Of a stretch of DNA of 64,000 nt, positions 32,286 through 41,927 are shown piece after piece. The position numbers were made by a program, and so were the translations under genes. A model generated the notes under the pieces. That model saw nothing but the letters and a program-made list of their open reading frames with translations, was not told the origin of the DNA and did not search any database. Numbering within the stretch: the stretch's first letter is position 1; the number at the start of each line of letters is the position of its first letter. The DNA is from Bradyrhizobium sp. NP1 (GTDB lineage: Bacteria > Pseudomonadota > Alphaproteobacteria > Rhizobiales > Xanthobacteraceae): assembly GCF_030378205.1 (NCBI RefSeq), contig NZ_CP127385.1, forward strand, positions 5,372,001 through 5,436,000, written 5' to 3'.

Positions 32286-32720
32286 CTAGCGCGCCATGCA
32301 GGCCCAGAAGAAGGCGAGCGCCGCGATCGCGCCGAGCGCGAGGCGCACGCGATGCAGCACGCCCCATTTGACGATCAGCGCGCGCGATGCGGCGCCGGCA
32401 TCGCCGAGCGCGGTCGCGACCAGCGCGTCATTGGTGGGCTTGATGGCAATCAGCGTCCATGGCCACGGCAGGATCATCGCGACGGCTCCGACCAGAAAGC
32501 CGGGATGCGCGAGCTGCCAGAAGGCGATCACGCCGAGCGCGCATCCGATCAGCGCCAGCGGGGCCTGCATCGCGGTTCCGCGGTGATAGGACGGTTTCCA
32601 TTCGCAGAGCAGCGCGCGGTCGTCCAGCACGAGCCGCGCGGGCTGCTCGACCACGCTCACATAGAGCGCAGCGCCGGTGAAGATCGCAGCCGCCATCAAC
32701 GCCAACAAGCCGATCGCCAT
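32286..32720 (-). CDS. DUF1772 membrane protein
   Basis: The 144-residue protein has four hydrophobic segments and the DUF1772 pattern: ALMAAAIFTGAALYVSVVEQ with PAR at the end of helix one, TNDAL in the loop, then WGVLHRVRLALGAIAALAFF. DUF1772 (anthrone-oxygenase-like) has few studied members. It is first in a two-gene unit with the protein at 31682-32275. Confidence 0.75.
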   Translation of the reverse strand: MAIGLLALMAAAIFTGAALYVSVVEQPARLVLDDRALLCEWKPSYHRGTAMQAPLALIGCALGVIAFWQLAHPGFLVGAVAMILPWPWTLIAIKPTNDALVATALGDAGAASRALIVKWGVLHRVRLALGAIAALAFFWACMAR

Positions 32721-32866
32721 CTGCTGCTCCCTCCCGCGGGGAAAACCACGTCAAGGTGAGCGCGGGCGCACCGCCTCCCTTGCGTGGCAAGCAGGCTTCA
32801 TCCTACAAATCGGCGACACTGATTTGAAGCCTTGCCCGAAAAGCGCGTATCCGCGAAAGCGTCCTC

Positions 32867-33301
32867 ATGGCCGAGACAACCTATTTTCCGCGCCGGCTGA
32901 TCCTTGCGGGCGCGCTGATTTCAGGCGTGCTGCTCGCGCTCGCGGTCCACATGCTGGGCGCGCGCTACGGCCTCGATCTCGGCGGGCTGTGGCGGTCGGA
33001 TATGCGCGACTTCATGCCCGCGGGCGCCGCGATCGCCTGGTGGCTGATCGCCACCGTCGGCTTTTCCGGCGGCTATTTCACCGCCAACATCATGCGCGGC
33101 GCGGTTTCAGGCCAGATCCCGCAGCGGATGCGGCAGTTCCTGATCGCGGTCGGCGTCCTGATCCTCGCTGGCGCCGGACAGGCAGCTTCCGCGCCAAGCC
33201 CGCTGCCGACCGTTTCCGGCGTGCTGGCCGGGCTTGCGGCGCTCTGCCTCGGCGCGGCGATGGCGTTCTGCGGCGCCTATTTCGCGCTCCGCAAGGCGTG
33301 A
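32867..33301 (+). CDS. Hypothetical membrane protein, four helices
   Basis: The 144-residue protein is not recognised. It shows four hydrophobic segments (LILAGALISGVLLALAVHML, AAIAWWLIATVGFSGGYFTA, FLIAVGVLILAGAGQAA, GVLAGLAALCLGAAMAFCGA). It is convergent with the large GGDEF-EAL gene, whose stop codon lies inside its last 25 bases. Confidence 0.7.
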   Translation: MAETTYFPRRLILAGALISGVLLALAVHMLGARYGLDLGGLWRSDMRDFMPAGAAIAWWLIATVGFSGGYFTANIMRGAVSGQIPQRMRQFLIAVGVLILAGAGQAASAPSPLPTVSGVLAGLAALCLGAAMAFCGAYFALRKA

Positions 33302-35727
33302 GGTCGCAAGGTCCCCTCAGGCCCCGCCTGTCGGGCGACCGGACTGCGTGACAGCATCGCCTCGACCTCGGACGCCGGCCGCGGCTTGCTGAACAGATAG
33401 CCCTGCGCCTGGGTGCAGCCCTCGCGGCGCAGCAGTTCGAGCTGGGCCGCAGTCTCGACACCCTCCGCCGTCGTCGTGATCCCGAGGCTCTTGCCGAGCC
33501 CCGTCACCGCGCGGACGATCGCCATCGAATCGCTGTCGGAGGTGAGATCGTTCACGAAGGAGCGATCGATCTTGATCTTGTCGAACGGAAAGCTGCGCAG
33601 ATAGCTCAGCGACGAATAGCCGGTGCCGAAATCGTCGAGCGAGATCCGGACGCCGTTCGCCCGCAGCTCATGCAGCATCGCGAGCGTCGTCTCGCTGTTC
33701 TGCAGCAGAACCGATTCCGTGATCTCCAGCTCGAGCCGTTGCGCCGGCAGGCCCGATTCATCGAGCACGGCCATCACCGAAGACACCAGGTTCGGGTTCC
33801 TGAACTGCACCGGCGAAAGGTTGACGGCAACGCCGACCTCCTGCGACCAGCCGGCGGCCTCGTGGCAGGCGGTGCGCAGCACCCAGTCGCCAAGCTGCAG
33901 GATCAGGCCGGTCTCCTCCGCGAGCGGGATGAAGTTCGACGGCGCGATCTGGCCGCGCTGGGCATGGTTCCAGCGGACCAGCGCCTCGAATACCACCATG
34001 TCGCCGGTCGCGACGTCGCGAATCGGCTGATAGTAGACCTCGAACTCGTCGCGCTGCAGCGCGACGCGGAAGTCGAGCTCGAGCAGCCGGCGCGCCTGGG
34101 CGCGGGCATCCATTCCGGCTTCGAAGAAGCGGTAGGTGCCGCGGCCATCGGCCTTGGCGCGATACAGCGCGAGATCGGCGTTCTTCAACAGCTCGTCCGG
34201 ATTGTTGCCGTCGTCGGGCGCGAGCGAAATGCCGACGCTGACGCCGATCACGATCTGGTGGCCCCCGATCTCGTAGGGCGCGGCAATGACCTCCACGATG
34301 CGGCCGGCAAGCGCGGCCGCTTCCGACGACTCGCGGCCGCCGCACAGTTGCACGATGGCGAATTCGTCGCCGCCGAGGCGCGCGACGGTGTCGTTTTCAC
34401 GCAGGCAGCCGGAAAGCCGCGCGGCGACCTCGCCGAGCAGCGCATCGCCGATCGGATGGCCGAGTGAATCGTTGATCTCCTTGAAATGATCGAGATCGAG
34501 GCAAAGCACCGCGAGGCGATCGCCGCGCTTGACGAGGTGCAGCGCGCGATCGAGCTCTTCGCGGAACAGCGTCCGGTTGGGCAGGTCGGTGAGCGCGTCA
34601 TGACGCGCCATGTGGGAGATCTGCTCCTGGGCGCGCTGCCACTCGGTGATGTCCTCGAAGGTCGAAACCCAGCCGCCGCCCTTCATCGGCTGATCGACCA
34701 TCCGGATCGAGCGCTCCTTCCAGCTGAAGATGCGCGTGACGGTCTGGCCCGCGTGCGCCTCGGCGAGCATCGTGGCGAAGAATTGCTCGGGATCGCCCTC
34801 CCACAGGCCCGCGGCCTTCTGATGCCGCAGCAGGTCGAGCAGCAGGCGGTCCTTGAAGCCGCCGACCGAGGCGCCCATCAGGGCGGCGCAGCGTTCGTTG
34901 AACAGCAGGATGCGGCCTTCGGCGTCGAACATGCACAGCCCCTGCGACATGTTCTCCAGCGCGGTGTCGAGCAGGATCTTTTGCTGGCGCAACACGCTCT
35001 TGGTGCGGCGGTCCATCACCGCCGCGGAGAGCGAAATGACGAGGATGACGACGGCGGCGCCGGCGACCAGGAAGGAGAGCACCGCCGGCGAGATCGTCAG
35101 CCCGTCGATCTCGAGCGTCGGGTCGGGCACCAGCGTGACCGCGCCCATCGCGGTGAAATGATGCGAGACGATCGCAACCGTCAGGAGCACCGCGGCGATC
35201 GCGGCGCGGCCGAACCGGTCGCCGCCGCTGGCCACAGCGAGCGCGATCGCGCCGAACACGCAGCCCAGCAGCACGGAGGCAATGACGGTGGCAGGCGACC
35301 AGTCGATGTGGGCGGGCAGCTCCAGCGCCAGCATGCCGGTGTAGTGCATGGCGGCGACGCCGAGACCCATGATGGCGCCGCCGAGCGCGGCGCGGACGCG
35401 CGAGGCCGTGTTCGACAGGGCAACGGCAAGACCGACCGTGGTGATCAGGATCGCGAACACCAGCGACAGCAAGGTGACGCGGATCGAGTAGCCGGCGCCG
35501 TTGCCGGGATCATAGGCCAGCATGGCGATGAAATGGGTCGCCCAGATCCCGCAGCCGCTGACTGCGGCATCGAGCAGGACCCACATCACGCGCGTCGATC
35601 CCTGCGACGCGCGCGCCCGGTGAAACAGGCTGATCGCCACCGCGCTCGCCAGCAGGCAGACCGCGCCGCCGAGCGCGACCAGCCGCAGGTCGTGCTCGTA
35701 GGCCAGACAGTTGAACACTTGAACCAT
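33277..35727 (-). CDS. MHYT-PAS-GGDEF-EAL cyclic-di-GMP protein
   Basis: The 816-residue protein has an N-terminal seven-helix MHYT domain (about 1-235) with the repeated motif as WATHFIAM, AMHYTGM and SHHFTAMG, thought to bind copper and sense oxygen, CO or NO. A PAS domain follows (about 250-370), then GGDEF (catalytic site 452-456, LGGDEFAIV) and EAL (FEALVRWNH 580-588, with DDFGTGYSSLSYLRSFPFDK later). The I-site RxxD is kept (Arg443 to Asp446). Both catalytic motifs look intact, so both diguanylate cyclase and phosphodiesterase activities are possible. Such proteins usually switch motility and biofilm, relevant to the flagellar genes upstream. No partner gene is adjacent. Confidence 0.93.
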   Translation of the reverse strand: MVQVFNCLAYEHDLRLVALGGAVCLLASAVAISLFHRARASQGSTRVMWVLLDAAVSGCGIWATHFIAMLAYDPGNGAGYSIRVTLLSLVFAILITTVGLAVALSNTASRVRAALGGAIMGLGVAAMHYTGMLALELPAHIDWSPATVIASVLLGCVFGAIALAVASGGDRFGRAAIAAVLLTVAIVSHHFTAMGAVTLVPDPTLEIDGLTISPAVLSFLVAGAAVVILVISLSAAVMDRRTKSVLRQQKILLDTALENMSQGLCMFDAEGRILLFNERCAALMGASVGGFKDRLLLDLLRHQKAAGLWEGDPEQFFATMLAEAHAGQTVTRIFSWKERSIRMVDQPMKGGGWVSTFEDITEWQRAQEQISHMARHDALTDLPNRTLFREELDRALHLVKRGDRLAVLCLDLDHFKEINDSLGHPIGDALLGEVAARLSGCLRENDTVARLGGDEFAIVQLCGGRESSEAAALAGRIVEVIAAPYEIGGHQIVIGVSVGISLAPDDGNNPDELLKNADLALYRAKADGRGTYRFFEAGMDARAQARRLLELDFRVALQRDEFEVYYQPIRDVATGDMVVFEALVRWNHAQRGQIAPSNFIPLAEETGLILQLGDWVLRTACHEAAGWSQEVGVAVNLSPVQFRNPNLVSSVMAVLDESGLPAQRLELEITESVLLQNSETTLAMLHELRANGVRISLDDFGTGYSSLSYLRSFPFDKIKIDRSFVNDLTSDSDSMAIVRAVTGLGKSLGITTTAEGVETAAQLELLRREGCTQAQGYLFSKPRPASEVEAMLSRSPVARQAGPEGTLRPHALRSAK

Positions 35728-35878
35728 CGCAGACCCCAGACGTCTTTTGGGGTCGTAGGAACCGCGGGCACCGATACGATCAGGTTAATGGCCGGCGTTT
35801 CGCCTTCTCGATGGTGAACGATTGCTTGGAGTGCGGTACAAAGCGCCGAGCGATCTTCCGTAATTGTCTCGGTTTGGC

Positions 35879-37321
35879 TCAGCGCGCCGGTGCGCGTTGG
35901 GCACCGACGCCGATCACGGCTGCCGCCATGATCAACAGCAGCGCCGAAATGATCAGGGATTGATGCGCGCCGGACGTGAAGGCGGCGGACTGGCCGATCA
36001 GCGAGCCGAACAACGCGACGCCCAGCACGCTGCCGGTCTGGCGCGTCGCGTTGAGCACGCCGGCGGCGATTCCGGAGCGCGACTTCTCCACGCTGCCGAG
36101 CGCGGTCGAAGTCAACGGCGGCACCAGGAGCCCGAGCCCGCCGCCGATCACCACGAGCTGGCAGCCGATCGCCCAATAGCTGGTGCCGGGCGCGATGAAG
36201 AGTAGCGCCATGCAGCCGGCCGCAGCGACGCCCGCGCCGAGCGCGATGGTCGGCGCGGCGCCGATGCGCTCGCTGACCCGCGCGGCGACCAGGTTGACCG
36301 GCAGCACCGCGCCCATCATCGGCAGGAACGCCAATCCGGTCGCGAACGGCGACCAGCCGTTGACGCGCTGGAAATACAGGCTGAACACGAAGATCAGCCC
36401 GTAGAAGGCGATGTTGACGAGCAGGCCGACCGCCGACGTCAGCGCGAACATGCGGTGGCGGAACAGCGTGAGCGGCAGCATCGGTTGCGCGGCGTGCCGC
36501 TCGCGGACGACAAACAGCGCCGCAGCGACGGCCGACACGGCGAGACCTGCGCGCACCCACGGATTGGTCCAGCCCGCAGCGCCGCCTGCGATGATCGCGC
36601 CGGCGAGCGAGCCGAGCGCGGCAATGGCGGCGATCTGGCCGGGCAGATCGACCTCGCGCTGCGGCGAGGCGGTGGTTTCGCTCGCATAGCGCCAGGCAAG
36701 GGTCAGGCCGATCAGGCCGATCGGCAGGTTGACGAGAAAGATCGAGCGCCAGCCGACCAGTGCGATCAGCGCGCCGCCGATCAGCGGCCCCGCGGTCAGC
36801 GCGAGGCTCGCGCCTGCGGCCCAGATGCCGACGGCGCGGCCGCGCGCCTTGTCGTCGCCATAGGCGTGGTTGAGCAGCGCGAGCGAGTTCGGCACCAGGA
36901 TCGCGGCGCCCAGTCCCTGCAGCGCCCGCGCCGCAATCAGGATCACGGCGTTCGGCGCCAGCGCGCAGGCGAGCGAGGCCGCGGTGAAGATGGCGAAGCC
37001 GGCGATGAAAATCCGCTTGGCGCCGACGCGGTCGCCGAGCGCGCCGGCGGTGAGAATGAAGGATGCGAACGCGATCGTGTAGGCGTTGACCACCCATTGC
37101 AGCTCGGCGACGCCGCCGCCGAGCGAGCGGCCGATGGCATCGAGCGCGGTGTTGACGATGGTGACGTCGAGCTGCACCACGCCATAGCCGAGGCTCATGG
37201 CGGCGAGCGTGAGCGAGCTCGCGATCCGGCCCGTGGGCGCAGCCTGAGCGGCGCCGGGCGGGCTCGCCGCGGTCGCCGGACGAAGTTCGGGGTCCTGGAG
37301 CTTGAATGAAGCGCTCTGCAT
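35879..37321 (-). CDS. MFS drug exporter, DHA2 (14-helix) family
   Basis: The 480-residue transporter has the motif-A region GALGDRVGAKRIFIAGFAIF after helix two, and a motif-C-like stretch in helix five (PLIGGALIALVGWRSIFLVN). These mark the EmrB/QacA DHA2 group, proton-driven exporters of the inner membrane. Substrate unknown. GATCGAACCG-type regulatory sequence was not found; no tetR or marR regulator is adjacent. Confidence 0.9.
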   Translation of the reverse strand: MQSASFKLQDPELRPATAASPPGAAQAAPTGRIASSLTLAAMSLGYGVVQLDVTIVNTALDAIGRSLGGGVAELQWVVNAYTIAFASFILTAGALGDRVGAKRIFIAGFAIFTAASLACALAPNAVILIAARALQGLGAAILVPNSLALLNHAYGDDKARGRAVGIWAAGASLALTAGPLIGGALIALVGWRSIFLVNLPIGLIGLTLAWRYASETTASPQREVDLPGQIAAIAALGSLAGAIIAGGAAGWTNPWVRAGLAVSAVAAALFVVRERHAAQPMLPLTLFRHRMFALTSAVGLLVNIAFYGLIFVFSLYFQRVNGWSPFATGLAFLPMMGAVLPVNLVAARVSERIGAAPTIALGAGVAAAGCMALLFIAPGTSYWAIGCQLVVIGGGLGLLVPPLTSTALGSVEKSRSGIAAGVLNATRQTGSVLGVALFGSLIGQSAAFTSGAHQSLIISALLLIMAAAVIGVGAQRAPAR

Positions 37322-37537
37322 GGGGGTGCCTTGTCGGTTTTTTGCGCGTCGGTTTTGCGCGGGCAGGCTCCCGATCGCCTGAGACGACGCCGGAACTTAG
37401 CGCGACCCTGCTGCCAGTATCGTGTCAGCAACGACACGCGCTCCCTGGCAACGTCGATCAATGCCAGACGTTGCGACAGAACGCTTCGATGATGATCGAA
37501 CCGTCCCATCAGGGGACGGCGGGCGGTCGACGCGGCG

Positions 37538-37572
37538 ACGCCGCGCCGGGATTTGCCCCGGCGCGGCGTTTT
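37538..37572 (+). terminator. Strong hairpin between MFS and DUF892 genes
   Basis: ACGCCGCGCCGGG and CCCGGCGCGGCGT form a perfect 13-bp stem with a 6-base loop, followed by TTTT on the plus strand. No plus-strand gene ends here, while the neighbouring minus-strand gene ends at 37598 without a T run on that strand. It may serve as a bidirectional block or be a folded 3' end of the DUF892 message. Confidence 0.55.
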
Positions 37573-37597
37573 GCCTCAGCCCCAGCTTTTTGATCGG

Positions 37598-38104
37598 TCA
37601 GCTCGCGGCGCGCAGGTTGACCTTGCCTTCCGCCAGCGACGTCAACTTCTGGTCACACTTCTTTTCCTCGTCGAGCGTCTTCTGCAGGATGCTCGCGCAG
37701 TCGGTGCGGCCGAGCTGCCGCGCCCAGGCGATCAGGCTGCCATAGCGCGCGATCTCGTAATGTTCGGCGGCTTGCGCGGCGTTGATCAGGGCCGCGTCCA
37801 GCACTGCCTTGTCGGCGACTTCGCCGGTCACCTCGTCGGCTTCCTCGATGATGCCGTCGATGGCCGGGCAGTCGACGGCCTTCACCTGCGCACCGTGCAT
37901 CTGGAACACCTGTTCCAGGCGCTGGACATGCACCTTGGTTTCGTCGAGATGGGTCAGAAAGTCCTGCTTGAGCTGCTTGTCGCTGGCCTTGTCGGCCATT
38001 TTCGGCAACGCCTTCACGAGCTGCTGCTCGGCGTAATAGATGTCCTGCAATTGATGGATGAACAGGTCATTCATGGTCTTGATGTCACGGGTAAATAGTC
38101 CCAT
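37598..38104 (-). CDS. DUF892 family ferritin-like protein (YciE/YciF)
   Basis: The 168-residue protein has the DUF892 pattern MNDLFIHQLQDIYYAEQQLV (11-30) and ERLEQVFQMHG-like, AAEHYEIARYGSLIAWAR (112-129). This four-helix ferritin-like bundle carries Glu and His ligands (E26, E59?, H115) and occurs in stress-induced proteins such as YciE/YciF. The role is unproven, perhaps in osmotic or oxidative stress. The start at 38104 fits the family length; the frame runs upstream to 38353 without support. Confidence 0.88.
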   Translation of the reverse strand: MGLFTRDIKTMNDLFIHQLQDIYYAEQQLVKALPKMADKASDKQLKQDFLTHLDETKVHVQRLEQVFQMHGAQVKAVDCPAIDGIIEEADEVTGEVADKAVLDAALINAAQAAEHYEIARYGSLIAWARQLGRTDCASILQKTLDEEKKCDQKLTSLAEGKVNLRAAS

Positions 38105-38475
38105 CGCTCGGATCCTTGTTCGTTCTTGGTAAAGGCGGCAACACCGCGGCGCGGCGTTTCGCCGCCGGCTGTTCGATGTTCGCCGCTTGCCGAGCGCTAA
38201 CGGGCCGACGGGGCCGCTAGTTCCTGAAAGCGGCGAAAAGCGCGGGGAACATCGGCACTTGCGTGGCTTTAATGGGAAGCTTCCGGACGCGACTCGAATC
38301 CCGGCCGAGAAGCCATATGTAAGGCGTATGACAGGTACGCCGGACCGGACCATAGGCTGTCGTTGTCAAGGGCTGCACAACGGAGCGTTTTTGTCTTATG
38401 GAACGTCGCAGCCCCACGCGACGGCCCGCTTTGTAAGGGCCGATCGAATTCAATGCCGCCCCGCCGGGAGGACGA
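38105..38475. other. Gene-free region before ybhN-like gene
   Basis: In 371 bp I see no supported gene. It must contain the promoters of the divergent DUF892 and UPF0104 genes. GC-rich short inverted repeats (GGCGGC...GCCGCC, 38132-38167) are present, but no motif I can name. Confidence 0.4.
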
Positions 38476-39567
38476 ATGCAAGGACTGCTGACCGCGCTCA
38501 AGCGTGGTTTCAAGGAACGGATCGGCTGGAAGCGGCTCGGCATCGTCGCAAGCCTCCTCATCATCAGCTTCGCGATCGCCACGCTGTGGCGCACGCTCAA
38601 GGGCGTCGATGCTGCGGTGATCCTGACCGCGCTCACCGAGATTCCGCACCATCGCATTGGTCTGGCGGCGCTGTGCGTGGTGTGCGCGTTCTGCACGCTG
38701 ACCTTCTATGATTTCTTCGCGCTGCGCACGATCGGCAAGAAGCACGTGCCCTACCGCATCGCGGCGCTGTCCAGCTTCACCAGCTATTCGATCGGCCACA
38801 ATATCGGCGCCACCGTCTTCACCGGCGGCGCGATCCGCTTCCGGATCTATTCGGACTATGGGCTGAACGCGATCGACGTCGCGAAAATCTGCTTCCTCTC
38901 CGGCCTCACCTTCTGGCTCGGCAACCTGTTCGTGCTCGGCTTCGGCATGGCCTACCACCCGGACGCGGCGTCCGCGATGGACCTTTTGCCCCCCGCGATG
39001 AACCGGCTGATTGCGCTCGGCTGCCTTGCCGGGATCGGCGCCTATCTGGTCTGGCTCGTGACCGGCACCGAGCGGCGCAAGCTCGGCCAGAACGGCTGGA
39101 CGGTGGTGCTGCCCTCGGCGCGGCTGACGCTGCTGCAGATCCTGATCGGCGTGGTCGATCTCGGCTTCTGCGCGCTCGCGATGTACCTGCTGATGCCGGA
39201 CCAGCCGGGCATCGACTTCGTCTCGCTTGCGGTCGTATTCATCCTGGCGACGCTGCTCGGTTTCGCCAGCCATGCCCCCGGCAGCCTCGGCGTGTTCGAT
39301 GCCGCAATGCTGGTCGCGCTGCCCGAGTTCAGCAAGGAACAGTTGCTCGCGACCCTGCTTGTGTTCCGCGTTCTCTATTTCGTGATCCCGTTCGCGATCG
39401 CGATTTCGATCATGGGCATGCGCGAACTCTGGCTCAACGTGGTGCGGCCGTGGCAGAAGCGGCGCAAGGTGAACGAGACGTTCCCGCGGGCCGCGACGCC
39501 AGCGACGGCGATACCGCAGCCGGTGGAGCGGCTCGAGCCGGTCAAGCGGCTGAAATCGCGGGCGTGA
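38476..39567 (+). CDS. UPF0104 (YbhN-like) membrane protein
   Basis: The 363-residue protein has about eight hydrophobic segments and matches the lysylphosphatidylglycerol-synthase membrane-domain/UPF0104 family, with ALSSFTSYSIGHNIGATVFT, then GGAIRFRIYSDYGL, and HAPGSLGVFDAAML. Members act as flippase domains in aminoacyl-lipid synthesis or as free-standing lipid transporters (YbhN in E. coli, HpnL in hopanoid loci). No catalytic transferase domain is present here. CGGGAGGACGA precedes the ATG. The C-terminal 40 residues are charged and soluble. Confidence 0.85.
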   Translation: MQGLLTALKRGFKERIGWKRLGIVASLLIISFAIATLWRTLKGVDAAVILTALTEIPHHRIGLAALCVVCAFCTLTFYDFFALRTIGKKHVPYRIAALSSFTSYSIGHNIGATVFTGGAIRFRIYSDYGLNAIDVAKICFLSGLTFWLGNLFVLGFGMAYHPDAASAMDLLPPAMNRLIALGCLAGIGAYLVWLVTGTERRKLGQNGWTVVLPSARLTLLQILIGVVDLGFCALAMYLLMPDQPGIDFVSLAVVFILATLLGFASHAPGSLGVFDAAMLVALPEFSKEQLLATLLVFRVLYFVIPFAIAISIMGMRELWLNVVRPWQKRRKVNETFPRAATPATAIPQPVERLEPVKRLKSRA

Positions 39568-39603
39568 GCCGATTGCGCTGCGGGCTCGTCCTGGTGTGGC
39601 GGT

Positions 39604-39667
39604 TTTGACGTTCGCTACCCATCTGCCGCGATTTCTCTTTTGTGAACGTCAAATCCAACGCTCCACT
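39604..39667. repeat. Palindromic intergenic element, type B
   Basis: TTTGACGTTC (39604-39613) pairs with GAACGTCAAA (39644-39653), followed by ATCCAACGCTCCACT. The same right arm occurs at 31014-31038 and 45141-45163. Confidence 0.65.
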
Positions 39668-39685
39668 GGCATCAAAAATTTGCTA

Positions 39686-39757
39686 GTGGTCCTTTGATTC
39701 TAACATTCGCAAAAGTGCCTCCCAGAGCGGATAGCGAATGTTGGAATCGGACCACCG
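39686..39757. repeat. Palindromic intergenic element, type A
   Basis: GGTCC..GATTCTAACATTCGC (39689-39711) pairs with GCGAATGTTGGAATCGGACC (39735-39754). It is 19 bp after the type B element and lies before the SGNH hydrolase gene. Confidence 0.75.
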
Positions 39758-39796
39758 GGCTCTTATTTCCGCCCCAACTGTAACGTCAAACGCGTC

Positions 39797-41740
39797 ATGA
39801 TCCGAAGTTACTGCCGCCTGCTGCTTGCGTGCGCGCTGTTTGCGGAGGCGTTTGCCTTTGACGTATCGCCCGCGGCAGCGCAGACCGCCGCCGACCCCCT
39901 GCAGATTTCCTGGGAAGTCAGGAACCGCTTCCGCCTGTTTCGCGAGGAGCGCGACTTCCAGCTTCACGTCGAGAGCGCGCGCGAGCGCAGCATTCTGGCG
40001 TCCGAGCAGGCGCTCGAGCTGCAGAGCGACGGCCGCGGCTGGGCGCGCAACATGGTCAACCGCCTCTGCATCGATCTCGCCGGTCGGGTCAGCGAGCCCT
40101 GCACCCGCGACAACGTCAAGGAAAGCTACCTGACGCCGATCGACCACGCCATCACGGTGCGGTTGACGGGAGCAGTGCCGGTCGGCGCAGTCTGCACCTG
40201 GTCGTTCGACGACGGTGACGGTCCGGAGCAATCGACCTTCGATTGCGCCGAGCCGGTCAACCTGCGTGTGCGCTACGGCCGCCAGACCGTCGCCACGGTC
40301 GACATCGCCGCCGGCGCCGAGGCGCCGCAGCGGGTCTCGACCGAGATCCTGGTGCGCGACATCCTCATCGCCGGCCTCGGCGACAGCATCGCCTCCGGCG
40401 AAGGCAACCCGGACCGCCCGGTGGCGCTGGCGGACGAAGGTTTCTGCTTCCGCTACTATCTCGGATCGGCCGCCGCGCAGTATTACCGGCCGAGCCGCGC
40501 CGGCTACAAGGGCGGCCGGGCCTGCGAGGCGCCCGACTCGCTCGCGGTATGGCAGAAGCAGAGCGCGCTGTGGCTCAATGCGGCGTGCCACCGTTCGCTC
40601 TACAGCTATCAGACGCGCGCAGCGCTCGCGCTCGCGGTGCGTTACCCGCATATCGCCGTCACCTATCTGCCGCTCGCCTGCACCGGGGCGACCATTGCCG
40701 ACGGGCTGTTCGGCAGCCAGCGCGCCCGCGAATGCCCGCCGTCGCGATCGGGCGGCACCTGCCAGGGCACCGTCAACGGCCAGCTGGCGGAGCTGCGCGA
40801 GGCGCTCGCGGCCGCGCAGCGCCGGCAGCCGACGCGCAAGCTCGATCTGCTGCTGCTGTCGGTCGGCGCCAACGACATCTATTTCTCCGGCCTCGTCGCC
40901 GACGTGATCGTGGACACGGCGACCGAACGTGCGCTGTTCCGCCGCTCCGGCGTGATCGCGACCGTCGACGAGGCGCGCTCGGCGCTCGCGCGCGACCTGC
41001 CGCAGAGCTTTTCCAAGTTGCGCGAAGCCTTGAAGCCGCTGGTCGGCGACCTCTCGCGCGTGATCTACACGTCCTACGCCAATCCCGCGCTGTCGAACGG
41101 CGCGCCCTGCCCCGGCGGCCGCGCCGGCTTCGACATCCACCCGAGCTTCAACGCGGCGCCGCAGCGGCTCTCCAGCGTCACCGCCTTCGTGCAAAGCGAA
41201 TTCCTGCCGCAGCTCAAGGCGCTCGCGCTCTGCCAGTCCGGCATCCTGTGCCGCGACCCGAACGGCGACCGCATGACCTTCGTCGATGCCCATCAGGCCG
41301 CATTCGGCGACCACGGCTTCTGCGCGCGCGGGCAAGGCGATCCGGAATTCGACCGCGAGTGCTTTTCGGCCAAGGGCGAAAGCTTCGACAACGATATCGT
41401 CACCGCCGCCAACCAGCCGATGCTGTGCGGCCGCAGCGCCGGCGATTACCGTGCCTACCTGCCCCGCGCGCGCTGGATCCGCGACGCCAATGACAGCTAT
41501 TTCGCCGCGATGACCTATCCGCAGGGCCTGCCGGCCTCGATGCAGCCCGCCGACATCCATGACGCGACCTGGGGCGTGCTGTCGGCGGTCTATGGCGGCG
41601 CCGTGCATCCGAGCGCCGAGGGCCATGCGGCGATGGCGGATGCCGTGCTGCCGGCGGCGGCCGCCGTGCTGCAGCTCGACGCCGCGGTGCCCGAGGTGAC
41701 GGCCGAGCCGGCGACGCCGCTGCCGCTCCAGCAGCGCTGA
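39797..41740 (+). CDS. Secreted SGNH/GDSL hydrolase
   Basis: The 647-residue protein has a signal peptide (about 1-29, ending AAAQT) and the four SGNH blocks: GLGDSIASGEG (Ser197), Gly region LACTGATIADG, SVGANDIYFS (Asn359), and HPSAEGH (His604, 610). That makes it a secreted esterase or lipase with an extra N-terminal beta domain (about 35-180) and a long insertion. It starts 229 bp after the UPF0104 gene with two palindromic elements in between. Substrate unknown; secreted SGNH enzymes often act on lipids or acetylated polysaccharide. Confidence 0.9.
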   Translation: MIRSYCRLLLACALFAEAFAFDVSPAAAQTAADPLQISWEVRNRFRLFREERDFQLHVESARERSILASEQALELQSDGRGWARNMVNRLCIDLAGRVSEPCTRDNVKESYLTPIDHAITVRLTGAVPVGAVCTWSFDDGDGPEQSTFDCAEPVNLRVRYGRQTVATVDIAAGAEAPQRVSTEILVRDILIAGLGDSIASGEGNPDRPVALADEGFCFRYYLGSAAAQYYRPSRAGYKGGRACEAPDSLAVWQKQSALWLNAACHRSLYSYQTRAALALAVRYPHIAVTYLPLACTGATIADGLFGSQRARECPPSRSGGTCQGTVNGQLAELREALAAAQRRQPTRKLDLLLLSVGANDIYFSGLVADVIVDTATERALFRRSGVIATVDEARSALARDLPQSFSKLREALKPLVGDLSRVIYTSYANPALSNGAPCPGGRAGFDIHPSFNAAPQRLSSVTAFVQSEFLPQLKALALCQSGILCRDPNGDRMTFVDAHQAAFGDHGFCARGQGDPEFDRECFSAKGESFDNDIVTAANQPMLCGRSAGDYRAYLPRARWIRDANDSYFAAMTYPQGLPASMQPADIHDATWGVLSAVYGGAVHPSAEGHAAMADAVLPAAAAVLQLDAAVPEVTAEPATPLPLQQR

Positions 41741-41927
41741 GCCGCCGCTTCTCCGGACAGCTTTTTCCGCACATTTCCGCGCAGCGGAACCCGCTCCCTT
41801 CGCCCGCCATGCGGCGCCTTCACAGCCGACGCGGCCGAGGCGTAGACTGAGCGCCCGCGCTGTCGTCCTTGGGCCGCGCGACGATAGCCAAAGACATAAC
41901 AGCAAAAATCGACAACGGGAGAAACGA

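Noticed and set aside
39683..41905. 740-codon minus-strand frame opposite the SGNH hydrolase
   Set aside because: The plus-strand gene has all four SGNH blocks and a signal peptide; the antisense product is low-complexity.
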